Below the pieces are notes generated by a model. That model did no database searches, was not told where the DNA came from, and was given only the letters and a program-made list of their open reading frames with translations. DNA of 64,000 nt from Sphingomonas sp. NFR15 (GTDB lineage Bacteria > Pseudomonadota > Alphaproteobacteria > Sphingomonadales > Sphingomonadaceae), in NCBI RefSeq assembly GCF_900103265.1, contig NZ_FMWX01000011.1, positions 27,045-91,044 of the forward strand. Reading direction: 5' to 3'. Positions 27,029 through 36,009 of this stretch are shown here, piece by piece. The translations under genes were made by a program, and so were the position numbers. Position 1 is the stretch's first letter; each line of letters starts with the position of its first letter.

Positions 27029-28020
27029 AGATCGCGATCGGCATCAAGGCGCTCAACGAGGCGGGCAAGATCGAGGCGGCGCTGCGCAGCGCGCTCGCCG
27101 CCGTCGCACCCTATGGCGGCACGGTGCTGCTCGCCGACAGCGGTTCGACCGACGCCACCGTCGAGATCGCGCGCAGGCTCCCGGTCGATGTCGTCCAGCT
27201 CGCCAATCGCGCCGAACGATCGTGCGGGGCGGGCGCGCAGCTCGCGTTCCAGCATCTCGACGCCGAATATTTCTGCCTGATCGACGGCGACATGGAACTG
27301 GTGCCGGGCTTCATCGAGGCGAGCCTCGCCTATCTCGACGCGCACCCGCAGGTCGCCGGCGTGGGCGGGCAGGTGATCGAGCGCAATCTCGAAGCCGAGG
27401 AGTTCCAGATCCGCGCCGCCGCCATGGCCAATGAGGCGCATCGCCGCGCGGGGCCGGTCGACCGGCTCGACGGCGGCGGCGTATACCGGATGCGCGCGAT
27501 CCGCGAGGTCGGCTATTTCTCGGACCGCAACCTGCATTCGTTCGAGGAGTTCGATCTCGCCGCGCGGCTGATCAGCCGGGGCTGGACGCTGGTGCGGATC
27601 GACGTGCCCGCGGTCGAACATCGCGGCCATTCGGGTAACGGCTACCGGCTGCTGCTGTACCGGCTGACCTCGGGGCAGATGGGCGGCGCGGGCGAGGTGC
27701 TGCGCGCGAGCCTGGGCAAGCCGCATTTCCCGCTGGTCGTGCGGCGGCTCGGGCATTTGCGCAAGGCGGTGGCGATCGCGGCGTGGTGGCTGGCGCTGAT
27801 CCTCGCGCTCTGGCGTGCGCCGCTCGCCGCGGCGGCGCTGGTGATCGTGCCGGTCGCGTGGCTCGGCTGGCGGCGCGGCTCGCTCGCGCTCGGCCTTTAT
27901 TCGTTCGCGATGTGGAACGCGCTCGCGATCGGGCTGATCGGCGGGCTGTTCCGGCGGCGCGTGCCGCCGACGCGGCCGCTCGCCTCGGTCGCGTTCACGC
28001 GCCTGCCGCCGGCTGGGTAG
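27025..28020 (+). CDS. GT2-family glycosyltransferase with C-terminal membrane helices
   Basis: ATG at 27025 overlaps the flippase stop. The protein has 331 residues. The GT-A core shows IAIGIKALNEAGKIEAAL, LADSGSTDATVEIA and the metal site IDGDMELVPGF, followed by LDGGGVYRMRAI and HSFEEFDLAARL. Two or three hydrophobic segments close the protein (about 245-320). It is a cytoplasmic-face enzyme that probably adds a sugar to the lipid-linked intermediate. Its last 26 bases overlap the convergent GT4 gene. Confidence 0.88.
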   Translation: MKIAIGIKALNEAGKIEAALRSALAAVAPYGGTVLLADSGSTDATVEIARRLPVDVVQLANRAERSCGAGAQLAFQHLDAEYFCLIDGDMELVPGFIEASLAYLDAHPQVAGVGGQVIERNLEAEEFQIRAAAMANEAHRRAGPVDRLDGGGVYRMRAIREVGYFSDRNLHSFEEFDLAARLISRGWTLVRIDVPAVEHRGHSGNGYRLLLYRLTSGQMGGAGEVLRASLGKPHFPLVVRRLGHLRKAVAIAAWWLALILALWRAPLAAAALVIVPVAWLGWRRGSLALGLYSFAMWNALAIGLIGGLFRRRVPPTRPLASVAFTRLPPAG

Positions 28021-29143
28021 CGTCGATCGCGGCGGCGAGCGTGGCGACGCACGCCGCCCAGCTATAATCCTCGCGCACGCGCGCGCCCATCGCGGCGCCG
28101 CGCCGGCGCAGATCGGCGAGATCGTTCGATTCGAGCCACGCTTCCGCGCCGGAGACGGCGGCATCGGGGGCGACGAGCTGGCCGTCATACGCGGTCGTCA
28201 TCGCGCGCACGCCGGCCATGTCGATCGCGATCGGGATCGTGCCGGCGGCCATCGCCTCGAGCACGATCAGCGGGAAACTGTCGAGCCGCGAGAGATGGAC
28301 GAGGATGTCGGCGCCGCCGAGCGCGGCGATCAGCGCCGGGCCGTCGAGCCAGTCGGACAAAGCGACGCGCGATTCCAGCCCGTGCGTCTCGATGCGCGCG
28401 CACAGCGCCTCCATCAGCGCCTCGTCGCCGCGCCCGATGATGCGCGCGGTGAAGGGGATGCCGGCACGATCGAGCGCCGCGCACAGATCGACGATCGCCA
28501 GACTGCCCTTGCCCTCGGAGAGCCGGCCGGCGTGGATCAGCCGCAGCTCCGGGCCGGTGGCGGCCTCCCGCGGCGGGGCGAAGCTTTCGGGAGGCAGGAA
28601 GGTGCGAATCGTCGAGCGCGGCACGTTGGCGGGCAGCTCGATCTCGGCGTCCTGCCCGTCGAACAGCAGGGCGATCCGGTCGGCGCGCGCCGCCAGCGTG
28701 CGCGACAGCCACCGCAACACGCCGCTGCGCTGCAGGCGGCTGTTCGCGCCGAGGTGCAACGTCACCAGCACGCGGATGCCGAGCGCCTTGGCGAGCGGGA
28801 CGAACAGCAGATCGGGCAGATTGGCGACATTGAGCCAGAGCACGTCGATCGGCACGCGGTTGGCGCGGCGGAACGCGTGCAGCGCGCGCAGGAAGCGGGG
28901 CAGGCGCGCGGCCGACAGGTGGGCGCTGTCGGCGGGCACCCAGAACGCCTCGCCGCCGGTCCAGTGCGTGTTCAGCGCCTCCAGCGCGCGCGCGCAGAAG
29001 CTCTCGACGCCGCCGGGATCGCGCGTCGAGCCGCCGACGATGCACAATCTTCTGGTGCGGGTGGGGTTCACGGGCGTCGGGTCATGATCGGCGGGACCGG
29101 GGACGCAGCGCGCAGAACCATGGTCGTCCCTTAGGGGGTTCAC
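27995..29143 (-). CDS. GT4-family glycosyltransferase
   Basis: This GT-B enzyme of 382 residues carries RRLCIVGGSTRDPGGVESFCARAL at its N-terminal half. In the donor half it has RLIHAGRLSEGKGSLAIVDL, DILVHLSRLDSFPLIVLEAMAAGTIPIA and a typical C-terminal helix. The start is uncertain. GTG at 29143 has AAGG nearby and follows the preceding stop by 9 bases. GTG at 29071 would remove 24 unconserved residues. It is the last gene of the minus-strand set that begins with wzy at 35842. Confidence 0.87.
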   Translation of the reverse strand: MNPLRDDHGSARCVPGPADHDPTPVNPTRTRRLCIVGGSTRDPGGVESFCARALEALNTHWTGGEAFWVPADSAHLSAARLPRFLRALHAFRRANRVPIDVLWLNVANLPDLLFVPLAKALGIRVLVTLHLGANSRLQRSGVLRWLSRTLAARADRIALLFDGQDAEIELPANVPRSTIRTFLPPESFAPPREAATGPELRLIHAGRLSEGKGSLAIVDLCAALDRAGIPFTARIIGRGDEALMEALCARIETHGLESRVALSDWLDGPALIAALGGADILVHLSRLDSFPLIVLEAMAAGTIPIAIDMAGVRAMTTAYDGQLVAPDAAVSGAEAWLESNDLADLRRRGAAMGARVREDYSWAACVATLAAAIDATQPAAGA

Positions 29144-29152
29144 CAGCCTTGC

Positions 29153-30058
29153 TCAAGCTCGGCCGAGCAGCCGGTTCAACGCGCGCCGGGGGCGCAGCAT
29201 CAGCCCTTCGGCGGAGACGGTCATGCGCTTGACGTCGATCAGCGTCGCCGGACCCGCCGCCGACAGCGTGTGGAGCCCGGCGCGGAACGGCGCGGCGGCG
29301 GCGGGGGCGGTGAAGCGGCGGCCGGGGCGGGCCGCGAAGCGGGTCTCGTCGAGCGTGTCGATCTCCAGCATCGTGATCGCGCCGCCATAGGTGCGCGAAC
29401 AATCCTGCACCGGCAGCAGGATGCGTCCGTCGGCGGCGACGAGCGGCGTGCCGCCGGGGCGTGAACTCGCCCGGCCGGTCCGCACCGGATTGCCGGGATG
29501 CGGCGTCCATGGCCCCGCCAGCCGATCGGCGAAGGCGATGTTAAGCGCGCTCACGCCGTCCTGCCCGTGTGCGGTCGAGCTGTAGAACAGCCACCAGCGG
29601 CCGTCGTGCCACAGCGGCGTCGCATCGACGGGGGCGGGATCGACGGTTATTGTCAGCGCCGGCTCCCAGCGATCGGGGAAGGCGACCGCGCGGTAAAGCG
29701 TGAGCCGGCCCGACTGGTTCGCCTCGGGCATCAGCCAGGTCTCGCCCTCGGCATCGAACACGACCGGGTAGGAGAGGTGCCACGGCTCGCGCAGCACCGA
29801 CCGTTCCTCGACGAAGCGATACTGATCGTCGAACACCAGCACGTCGATCGTGCCGACCGGGTGGCGATAGTCAAACGTCTCGACGAACACGTACAGCAGC
29901 CCGCCCCGCCAATAGCCGAACGGATCGGCGCGGAACCGCAGCCTCTCGAGCCCCGGCGCCCAGTGCAGCGGCAGCCCTTCGAGCGTGCCGCGCGCGATGA
30001 TCTCCGCCAGCGGCAAGGGCACGATCAGCGGGTGCCAGATGTCCTTGGCCAAGCGCAC
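29153..30058 (-). CDS. GINT1-type beta-propeller protein (putative glucosaminyl transferase domain)
   Basis: GTG at 30058, preceded by GGGAGA, gives 301 residues. The sequence is a five-bladed propeller-like repeat with family hallmarks: RFRADPFGYWRGGLLYVFVE, WHLSYPVVFDAEGETWLMPE, LYRAVAFPDRWE, DATPLWHDGRWWLFYSS, LAGPWTPHPGNPV and LPVQDCSRTYGGAI. This matches the N-terminal domain named after plant glucosamine inositolphosphorylceramide transferase 1. Bacterial copies are found in polysaccharide clusters, sometimes fused to other enzymes; their chemistry is not settled. Here the domain stands alone between an acyltransferase and a GT4 gene. Confidence 0.78.
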   Translation of the reverse strand: MRLAKDIWHPLIVPLPLAEIIARGTLEGLPLHWAPGLERLRFRADPFGYWRGGLLYVFVETFDYRHPVGTIDVLVFDDQYRFVEERSVLREPWHLSYPVVFDAEGETWLMPEANQSGRLTLYRAVAFPDRWEPALTITVDPAPVDATPLWHDGRWWLFYSSTAHGQDGVSALNIAFADRLAGPWTPHPGNPVRTGRASSRPGGTPLVAADGRILLPVQDCSRTYGGAITMLEIDTLDETRFAARPGRRFTAPAAAAPFRAGLHTLSAAGPATLIDVKRMTVSAEGLMLRPRRALNRLLGRA

Positions 30059-30071
30059 GATCGTCTCCCGC

Positions 30072-32045
30072 TTACCGCGCCGGCCCGGCGAGCACATGGC
30101 GCGCGCCCGCCGCGCTGAGATGGTTCTCGTCGCGGAAGAACAGCGTCGTGCCGATGCCGGCCGCGCAGCGCGGCCCGGCGCAGAGCCGTTGGAGCGCATC
30201 GATATAGCCGGCGCCTGTTTGCCCCGCGAGCGCGTGCAGAAGGGTGTTCGCCTCGGGGATTTCGGCGCGCGTGGCGAGATCGGCGTCGCACCGCCGTGGA
30301 TCGCTGCCGAGCCACACGGTACGCGCCATACATTTGGGGACCGAGACGGCGAACTCGGGCGTCGGGCCGATCAGCGTCACCGCCTTGCCGGCGCTGCGCA
30401 GCCGCAGGACCGTGCCGCGCACCGAGGCGATGAAGGCGTGGCGGCTGGTCGCGCGGCCGATCGGCTCGCCGGGGCGGAGCCGGAGATAGCCGTTGGTGGT
30501 GCCGCCACCGCCGCCGGGGGCGAGGAACTTGCCCCAGCGCCCGGAGATATAGACGTGGCGGATTGCCGGATCGGCGACGATGGCGGCGAGAATGGCATCG
30601 TTGAATTCCGCGCACGCGGGATTGGGGTCGCCGACCTGATCGAGCTGGGTGGCACCGGGGAAGGGCGCGCAGCCGTTCTTGGTGATGCTGCGCAGCGCGA
30701 GGCCGCGCGCCTGGAGCCGGTCGGCGAGTGCGTCCTTGATGTGGAGCGCGTGCGAATCGCCCCATAAGACGACGCTCGGCTCGGAGCGCGCGGCGGCGAA
30801 GCAGCGCTTCAGCAGATCGGCGGGCACGCTCGGCCCAGCCAACCCGCAGCCGGGCAGATCACGATGCGCCAGCGACTTGGCGGCCATGTCATACTGGCGC
30901 GCGAGTGGCGACAGGCGCTGGGGCAGACCCTGGGCGGCGAGCAATATGCCGGCGGCGCCCGCGAAAACCGCGATCGCGGCGATGCCGGCGGCGGCGGTGC
31001 GGCGTTGCTCGGCGGCGTCGCGGTCGTGGACGCTCCGGAACGGCTGCTCGACGTAGCGCCAGGACAGGATGGCCAGCAGCAGCGACGCGGCGAGCGCGAC
31101 CACCGCCTCCGCCGCCGAAAGCGTGTGGCCGAGCGCGAGTTGCGACAGCGACAGGACCGGCCAGTGCCACAGATAGAGCGAGTAGGAGACCAGCCCGATC
31201 CCGACCAGCGGCGACCATGTCAGCAGCCGGGTGGCCGGGCCGTCCGCCTGTCCGGCATAGAGCAGCAGGGCCGCGCCGAGGCAGGGCACGAGCGCCGCGA
31301 AACCGGGGAACAACATGGTTTCGTGAAAGAACACCACCGCATAGGCGATCAACGCGAGTCCGACGACACCCGCCGCCGCGAGCATGTGGTGATGGCGCGG
31401 CGCGGGAGGCGGCAGCAGCACCAGGATCGCGCCGACCAGCAATTCCCAGCTTCGCGACGGCAGCATGTAGAAAGCGCTGGTCGGCGACTTCACCGTCAGC
31501 CACTGCGAGAGCAGCAGCGACGCCACCAGCGCGACGAGCACGATCGCGAACGCCGCCCGCCGCCGCAGCTTGGTGAGCACCAGCACCACCAGCGGCCAGA
31601 AGATGTAGAATTGCTCCTCGACCGCGAGCGACCAGGTGTGCAGCAGCGGGATATAGATGTCTGGATCGCCGAAATAGTTGGTGGTCTTCCAGAACCAGAT
31701 GTTCGACGAGAACAGCACCGCCCACAGCAATGACCAGCCATAAGCGTAGAGTTCCGACGGTAGCAGGATGACCAGCGCGGCGAGCGTCGTCGCGGCGAGC
31801 ACCACGAACAGCGCGGGAAAGATGCGACGGATGCGGCGATCGTAGAAATCGAGGATCGAGAAGCGTCCGGCGGCGGCGGCGCGGAACAGCACCGACGAGA
31901 TCAGATAGCCCGAGATCACGAAGAAGATATCGACCCCGACAAACCCGCCGGGCAGGCCGAGCCCGGCATGGAACAGCAGCACCGGCACGATCGCGAACGC
32001 GCGAAGCCCATCGATATCGCGGCGGCGGTGCCGGACGGCGGTCAC
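30072..32045 (-). CDS. Acyltransferase-3/SGNH fusion (OafA-like), second copy
   Basis: GTG at 32045 overlaps the preceding stop (GTGA) and gives 657 residues. The membrane half has RRRDIDGLRAFAIVPVLLFHAG, GGFVGVDIFFVISGYL, HTWSLAVEEQFYIFWPL and SYSLYLWHWPVLSL. The C-terminal periplasmic half has SVVLWGDSHALHIK (SGNH Ser) and FRDENHLSAAGARHVL (Asp/His). This is the usual build of O-antigen/exopolysaccharide O-acetylases. The frame extends further upstream inside the neighbouring gene, but without conserved sequence. Confidence 0.9.
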   Translation of the reverse strand: MTAVRHRRRDIDGLRAFAIVPVLLFHAGLGLPGGFVGVDIFFVISGYLISSVLFRAAAAGRFSILDFYDRRIRRIFPALFVVLAATTLAALVILLPSELYAYGWSLLWAVLFSSNIWFWKTTNYFGDPDIYIPLLHTWSLAVEEQFYIFWPLVVLVLTKLRRRAAFAIVLVALVASLLLSQWLTVKSPTSAFYMLPSRSWELLVGAILVLLPPPAPRHHHMLAAAGVVGLALIAYAVVFFHETMLFPGFAALVPCLGAALLLYAGQADGPATRLLTWSPLVGIGLVSYSLYLWHWPVLSLSQLALGHTLSAAEAVVALAASLLLAILSWRYVEQPFRSVHDRDAAEQRRTAAAGIAAIAVFAGAAGILLAAQGLPQRLSPLARQYDMAAKSLAHRDLPGCGLAGPSVPADLLKRCFAAARSEPSVVLWGDSHALHIKDALADRLQARGLALRSITKNGCAPFPGATQLDQVGDPNPACAEFNDAILAAIVADPAIRHVYISGRWGKFLAPGGGGGTTNGYLRLRPGEPIGRATSRHAFIASVRGTVLRLRSAGKAVTLIGPTPEFAVSVPKCMARTVWLGSDPRRCDADLATRAEIPEANTLLHALAGQTGAGYIDALQRLCAGPRCAAGIGTTLFFRDENHLSAAGARHVLAGPAR

Positions 32046-33331
32046 GCCACGCAGTCGATCATCGCGCGCGCGCTCTCGTTCATCCGCGCGGCGGCGGCGG
32101 CGATCGTGCGGCGGCGGTCGATGCCGCCGGCGAGGGCATCCCGCGCGGCGGCGGCGATCGCCTCGACGTCCCCGGCGCCCGGTATCGCCGGAAATTCGCG
32201 CGGGGCGGGGTAATCGAGCAACTGTTGCAGGCTGAACGTCTTGTGCGAGTTCGAACCGAGGAACACGCACGGGGCGCCGCCGAGCGCGGCCATGATCGAG
32301 GGATGCCAGCGCCCGCTCACCAGCAGGCGCGCGTTCGCCATCACCGCCGCGCCGGCGAAGATCGGCGTGGAGACCGGCAGGAAGGGCAGGCCGGTACGCT
32401 TCGCCACCACTTCGAGGAAATCGTCGCCACGGCAGGTCGCGACCAGCAGCAGCGGCAGGCCGAGCGCCTTCAGCCGCTCGGCGAGATGCGTGTAGCCATC
32501 CGCCGCGCCGCGCTGATTCTTGGCGGCGAGCGAACTGCCCGAGATCGCCACATAGGGCCGATCGGTAACGGGCGGCCGGGCAGCGCCGGTCCGATCGAAA
32601 AAGGGGATCAGCGCGGCGGGATCGTAGCGCGCGGCGGCGCTATCGGCGAAATGCGGGTACCAGCTAAACAGGGCGTCGGCGTGAAAGGCGGGGGTGAAGG
32701 CGGGCAGCAATTCCGCTGCCGTTTCACGCGAGAGATAATCGCGCACCGACAGCACCGCGCCGTCGAGCGCGCGCACGGTCGCCGCGACCGTTTCGGCGAG
32801 CGCGGTGCCGTCCGGCGCGCGCGAGACCATGCCGTTGATGTAGAACACGCGCTTGCCGCGCCGCCTGGCGAGCGCGCAGATCGCGAGCGTCTGAAGCAAG
32901 GTCGGACGCGGTGGGTTCGGGAAGATCATCTCGCCCTCGCCGTTGACGACGATGCCGTCGCACGCCTCGATCCGCTCGACGATCGCGCGCGCCTTGGGCG
33001 AGCGGTCGCGCAGATCCCAGAGCAGGGCGGCGTCGCCCTCGATGTCGTGGCTCGGCTCGTGGACGGCGCCGAGCGCCTCGATCGCGCCGAACACCAGATC
33101 GCCCACCACCGGCGTGCGCCGCACCTTGGGGCGGCGCAGGCGGCGGACGAGCAGCGCATGCGCGCGTTTGGCGTGCGCGCGCGGTTCGGTCAGCGGGCTC
33201 TTGAGCAGCGCGCGCGTGATCGTGCCTGTGATCTCATGCCGCTCGGCGACCATGCGGCGCAGCGCGAAGCTCGTCGCGCGGCATCCCCAATTCTGTTCAG
33301 TGCTGTTGTCCGCGACGAACAGGAGCTTCAT
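32042..33331 (-). CDS. Polysaccharide pyruvyl transferase family protein
   Basis: This 429-residue GT-B-like enzyme belongs to the pyruvyl transferase family (CsaB/WcaK). It is expected to add a ketal pyruvate, or to act as a glycosyltransferase-like enzyme, on the polymer. Motifs: LLFVADNSTEQNWGCRATS at the start, DGIVVNGEGEMIFPNP, and the family-typical LVSGRWHPSIMAALGGAPCVFLGSNSHK near residue 345. The ATG has a weak ribosome site and follows neuB by 44 bases. The downstream acyltransferase overlaps it by 4 bases. Confidence 0.82.
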   Translation of the reverse strand: MKLLFVADNSTEQNWGCRATSFALRRMVAERHEITGTITRALLKSPLTEPRAHAKRAHALLVRRLRRPKVRRTPVVGDLVFGAIEALGAVHEPSHDIEGDAALLWDLRDRSPKARAIVERIEACDGIVVNGEGEMIFPNPPRPTLLQTLAICALARRRGKRVFYINGMVSRAPDGTALAETVAATVRALDGAVLSVRDYLSRETAAELLPAFTPAFHADALFSWYPHFADSAAARYDPAALIPFFDRTGAARPPVTDRPYVAISGSSLAAKNQRGAADGYTHLAERLKALGLPLLLVATCRGDDFLEVVAKRTGLPFLPVSTPIFAGAAVMANARLLVSGRWHPSIMAALGGAPCVFLGSNSHKTFSLQQLLDYPAPREFPAIPGAGDVEAIAAAARDALAGGIDRRRTIAAAAARMNESARAMIDCVA

Positions 33332-33375
33332 TCAGGACGATTCCGCAGGGGCGCCGCGCCGCCGCACGGGCGCGA

Positions 33376-34260
33376 TCAGGCGGCCTTCACGGCGTTGGGC
33401 TTGGGCCGCCACTTGAGCTTGTCGCGCTGGACCTGCTCGACGGGCAGGATTTCGGTCGATTTGTAGCGCAGCGCCGCGCTGACCGCGCGCGCGTCGCGGG
33501 TGAGGCGGCGCAGGCCATCGGGTTCGAGCGAGGCGGCGTGATCGGTCCCCTTCCAGGTGCGATCGAGCGTGAAGTGCCGCTCGATCCACGACACGCCGAG
33601 CGCGACCGCCGCCATGTCCGCGGCGATGCCGAGGTGATGGCCCGAGAAGGCGATCGACTTGACGCTGTCGCCGAACTTTTCCCTGAGCCGGGTGATTTCG
33701 AGCAGGCACAGATCGTCGAACGCGACCGGATAGCCCGAGGTGCAGGCATAGAGGACGACGTCCTTGGCGCGGCCGCTCTGGACGAAGAACTCGACGATCT
33801 GCTCTTCCTCGGCCTGCGTCGTCATGCCGAGCGAGAGGTGGATCTCGCCGCCGAAATCGTTGGCGAGCACGCCGAGCATCTCGAAGTGCAGGTTGCACGC
33901 CGAGGGCACCTTGAGCAGCTTGGGCGCGAGCGTCGCCATCTCACGCGCCGAGGTCGTGTCCCACACCGAGGTGGAATATTCGATGCCGAGCGCCTCGCAA
34001 TAGTCCTTCAACTCGCGGTGCTGATCGACGTCGAATTCGAGATATTCGCGGTGCGCGCCGTAGGTGTCGCCATAAGCGTTGGCCGGGTTCGGGTGCGGCG
34101 CGTTATATTGCTGTTCGGTCAGCAGTTCGCGGTTGTTGCGCTTCTGGAACTTGACCACGTCCGCCTTGGCATAGTCCGCCGCGGACTTGATGAGATCCTT
34201 GGCGATCGACATCTCGCCCTTGTGGTTGCAGCCGACCTCGGCAATGACCTTAACGCTCAT
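33376..34260 (-). CDS. neuB: Short NeuB-type nonulosonic acid synthase
   Basis: ATG at 34260 with AGGAG upstream gives 294 residues. NeuB condenses phosphoenolpyruvate with an N-acyl hexosamine to make sialic-type acids. Visible family motifs are IAEVGCNHKG, VKFQKRN, LSLGMTT, CTSGYPV and LGVSWIERHFTLDRTWKGTDHAASLEP. The protein ends soon after the TIM barrel, so the C-terminal SAF (antifreeze-like) domain of ordinary 340-350-residue NeuB is missing. Some active-site-near residues differ (PSACN where PSGE/SxxxN is usual), so the substrate may not be ManNAc. It lies in the minus-strand polymer set; neuA is 4 kb away. Confidence 0.88.
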   Translation of the reverse strand: MSVKVIAEVGCNHKGEMSIAKDLIKSAADYAKADVVKFQKRNNRELLTEQQYNAPHPNPANAYGDTYGAHREYLEFDVDQHRELKDYCEALGIEYSTSVWDTTSAREMATLAPKLLKVPSACNLHFEMLGVLANDFGGEIHLSLGMTTQAEEEQIVEFFVQSGRAKDVVLYACTSGYPVAFDDLCLLEITRLREKFGDSVKSIAFSGHHLGIAADMAAVALGVSWIERHFTLDRTWKGTDHAASLEPDGLRRLTRDARAVSAALRYKSTEILPVEQVQRDKLKWRPKPNAVKAA

Positions 34261-34411
34261 CAAGCACTCCTGCGACTGACGCTCACCATCGCGCGGCATG
34301 AAGGGCGGTTCCTCCACGCAGGCAAAAACGCCTGATCCTTAAACGTCACGCCCGATAAGCGCCCCGCACGCGGTATCCAAGCCCGCCCGCTTCATAGCCA
34401 AAGCGGCCCGA

Positions 34412-35842
34412 TCAGGCAATTCGAATACGCGTGCGCCGCTTCACCCGTTTCGGACGGGGCGCCTCCGCCGAGGGCGCGGCCGCCATCATCAGCGCGGCGA
34501 GCAGCGCCAGCAGGATCGCGATCGTCGTCGTGCGGACGGGATAATCGAAGGTCGAATGGAGCAGGATCGCCGCCACGCCCACGCTCGCGGCGCAGCGGAT
34601 CGGGCGGTCGGGCGCGTCGGCGGCGAACCAGGCGGCGATGCCCGCCCAGCCCAGCCACGCCAGCGCCGCGAGCAGCAGCACCGCGCCGGGGACGCCATAT
34701 TCGAGCAGGATCTCGAGATAATCGTCATGCGCGTGGTTGATGAAATAGGGGCGCATGTCCGCGAGCGGCTCGACCATCGCATAGATCGCCGGGAAGGTCG
34801 CGGGCCCGCTGCCGAACGGCAGGAAGCGCGGGATCGCCGATATCGTCAGCCGCGCGAACGCGATGCGGTCCGCATCGACCACGCCCTGCGTCTGCACGCG
34901 CGTGACCAGCGCGTCGCCGATCGAGCTATAGGCGAGCCCGCCGACCACCGCGATCATGGCGAGGCAGATCGCGCCCCACAGCACCAGCGGCGAGATGCCG
35001 CCGGCGGCGCGGCTGCCGCGCGGCATGACGCGCGCGAGCAGCGCGCAGCCGATCAGCACCGGCACCGCCAGCACCAGCCCGGCACGCGCGCTGGTCGCCG
35101 CCAGCCCGACGATCGCCAGCCCGAACAGCGTCGCGCCGGCGAGCGCCAGCCCGCGCGCCTCGTCGCCGCGCTCACGAAACCACGCCAGCGCGCCGGCGGC
35201 GGCGAGCGGCAGCGTGCACAGCATCAGCGTCGCCATATGGTTGCGGTTGGGGAAGAAACCGAGCGCGCCGTTGATGCTGGAGATGTCGTAGAAATGCAGC
35301 GCGTGGCTGGCGCCGCCGGGCACCTGCGCGAAGCCGACCAGGATCGCGAGCAGCGTCACCGCCAGGAAGCCGTAGAGAAGCGCCCAGCGCTGAACGACGG
35401 TCAGCCGCACCGCGACCAGGAACATCACGAGCGGCGCGAGCAGGTGGAGCGCGCTGAGCACGCCGACGCCGTCGCGCAGGCCGAGGCCGTGCCACGGCGG
35501 GGTGATGCCGGCGATCGCATAGGTGCGCAGCGCGAGATCGCGGCCCGGCACGCGCGACCACACGGCGGGCGGCAGCGGCAGCGAATAGAGCAAGGGCAGC
35601 GCGGCGATGGCGAGCATCAGCCAGACGGCGATTCGCGCCGCGCGTCCAGGCGGCAGGGCGATGCGCCTGCGGATGACGAGCCAGGTGAGGATGGCGAGCG
35701 CCAGGAGCTGAACCAGCAGATTGCCGATCGACGGCCGCGACGACCCGCCCAGGATGATGCCGGCGGCGAGCAACAGCAGCGCCGCCACGCATTCGGGCGC
35801 GAACAACCCGGCGGCGCGTACGCGGTCGCGGAGTTCGTCCAT
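34412..35842 (-). CDS. O-antigen ligase/Wzy-type polymerase
   Basis: This 476-residue membrane protein has about twelve helices and a Wzy_C-type periplasmic loop near residue 350 containing FGSGPATFPAIY and HAHDDYLEILLEYGVPGAVL, the signature of WaaL/Wzy proteins. It would join repeat units in the periplasm or ligate the polymer. The ATG at 35842 heads the minus-strand set. The C-terminal tail is basic (PRPKRVKRRTRIRI). The 151 bases between its stop and neuB hold only a weak CAGGC/GCCTG stem at 34319-34334. Confidence 0.88.
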   Translation of the reverse strand: MDELRDRVRAAGLFAPECVAALLLLAAGIILGGSSRPSIGNLLVQLLALAILTWLVIRRRIALPPGRAARIAVWLMLAIAALPLLYSLPLPPAVWSRVPGRDLALRTYAIAGITPPWHGLGLRDGVGVLSALHLLAPLVMFLVAVRLTVVQRWALLYGFLAVTLLAILVGFAQVPGGASHALHFYDISSINGALGFFPNRNHMATLMLCTLPLAAAGALAWFRERGDEARGLALAGATLFGLAIVGLAATSARAGLVLAVPVLIGCALLARVMPRGSRAAGGISPLVLWGAICLAMIAVVGGLAYSSIGDALVTRVQTQGVVDADRIAFARLTISAIPRFLPFGSGPATFPAIYAMVEPLADMRPYFINHAHDDYLEILLEYGVPGAVLLLAALAWLGWAGIAAWFAADAPDRPIRCAASVGVAAILLHSTFDYPVRTTTIAILLALLAALMMAAAPSAEAPRPKRVKRRTRIRIA

Positions 35843-36009
35843 TCAGCGGGTCGCGATATCGGGCATGTGGCCACTTCTCACGTTCGCTTTTTTTGTTCAA
35901 GACGCTCGCGCATGGATGCCGACATCCAGACGCGCCGGCGTCTCATGCCAGTATCGAGCCCGACATCGGGTACGGCGCGCCTTGAATTGCTATCGCAGGG
36001 GCGCGTTCA

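Noticed and set aside
34319..34334. Rho-independent terminator between neuB and wzy
   Set aside because: The stem is only five bases and no U-run follows; the genes may well be cotranscribed.
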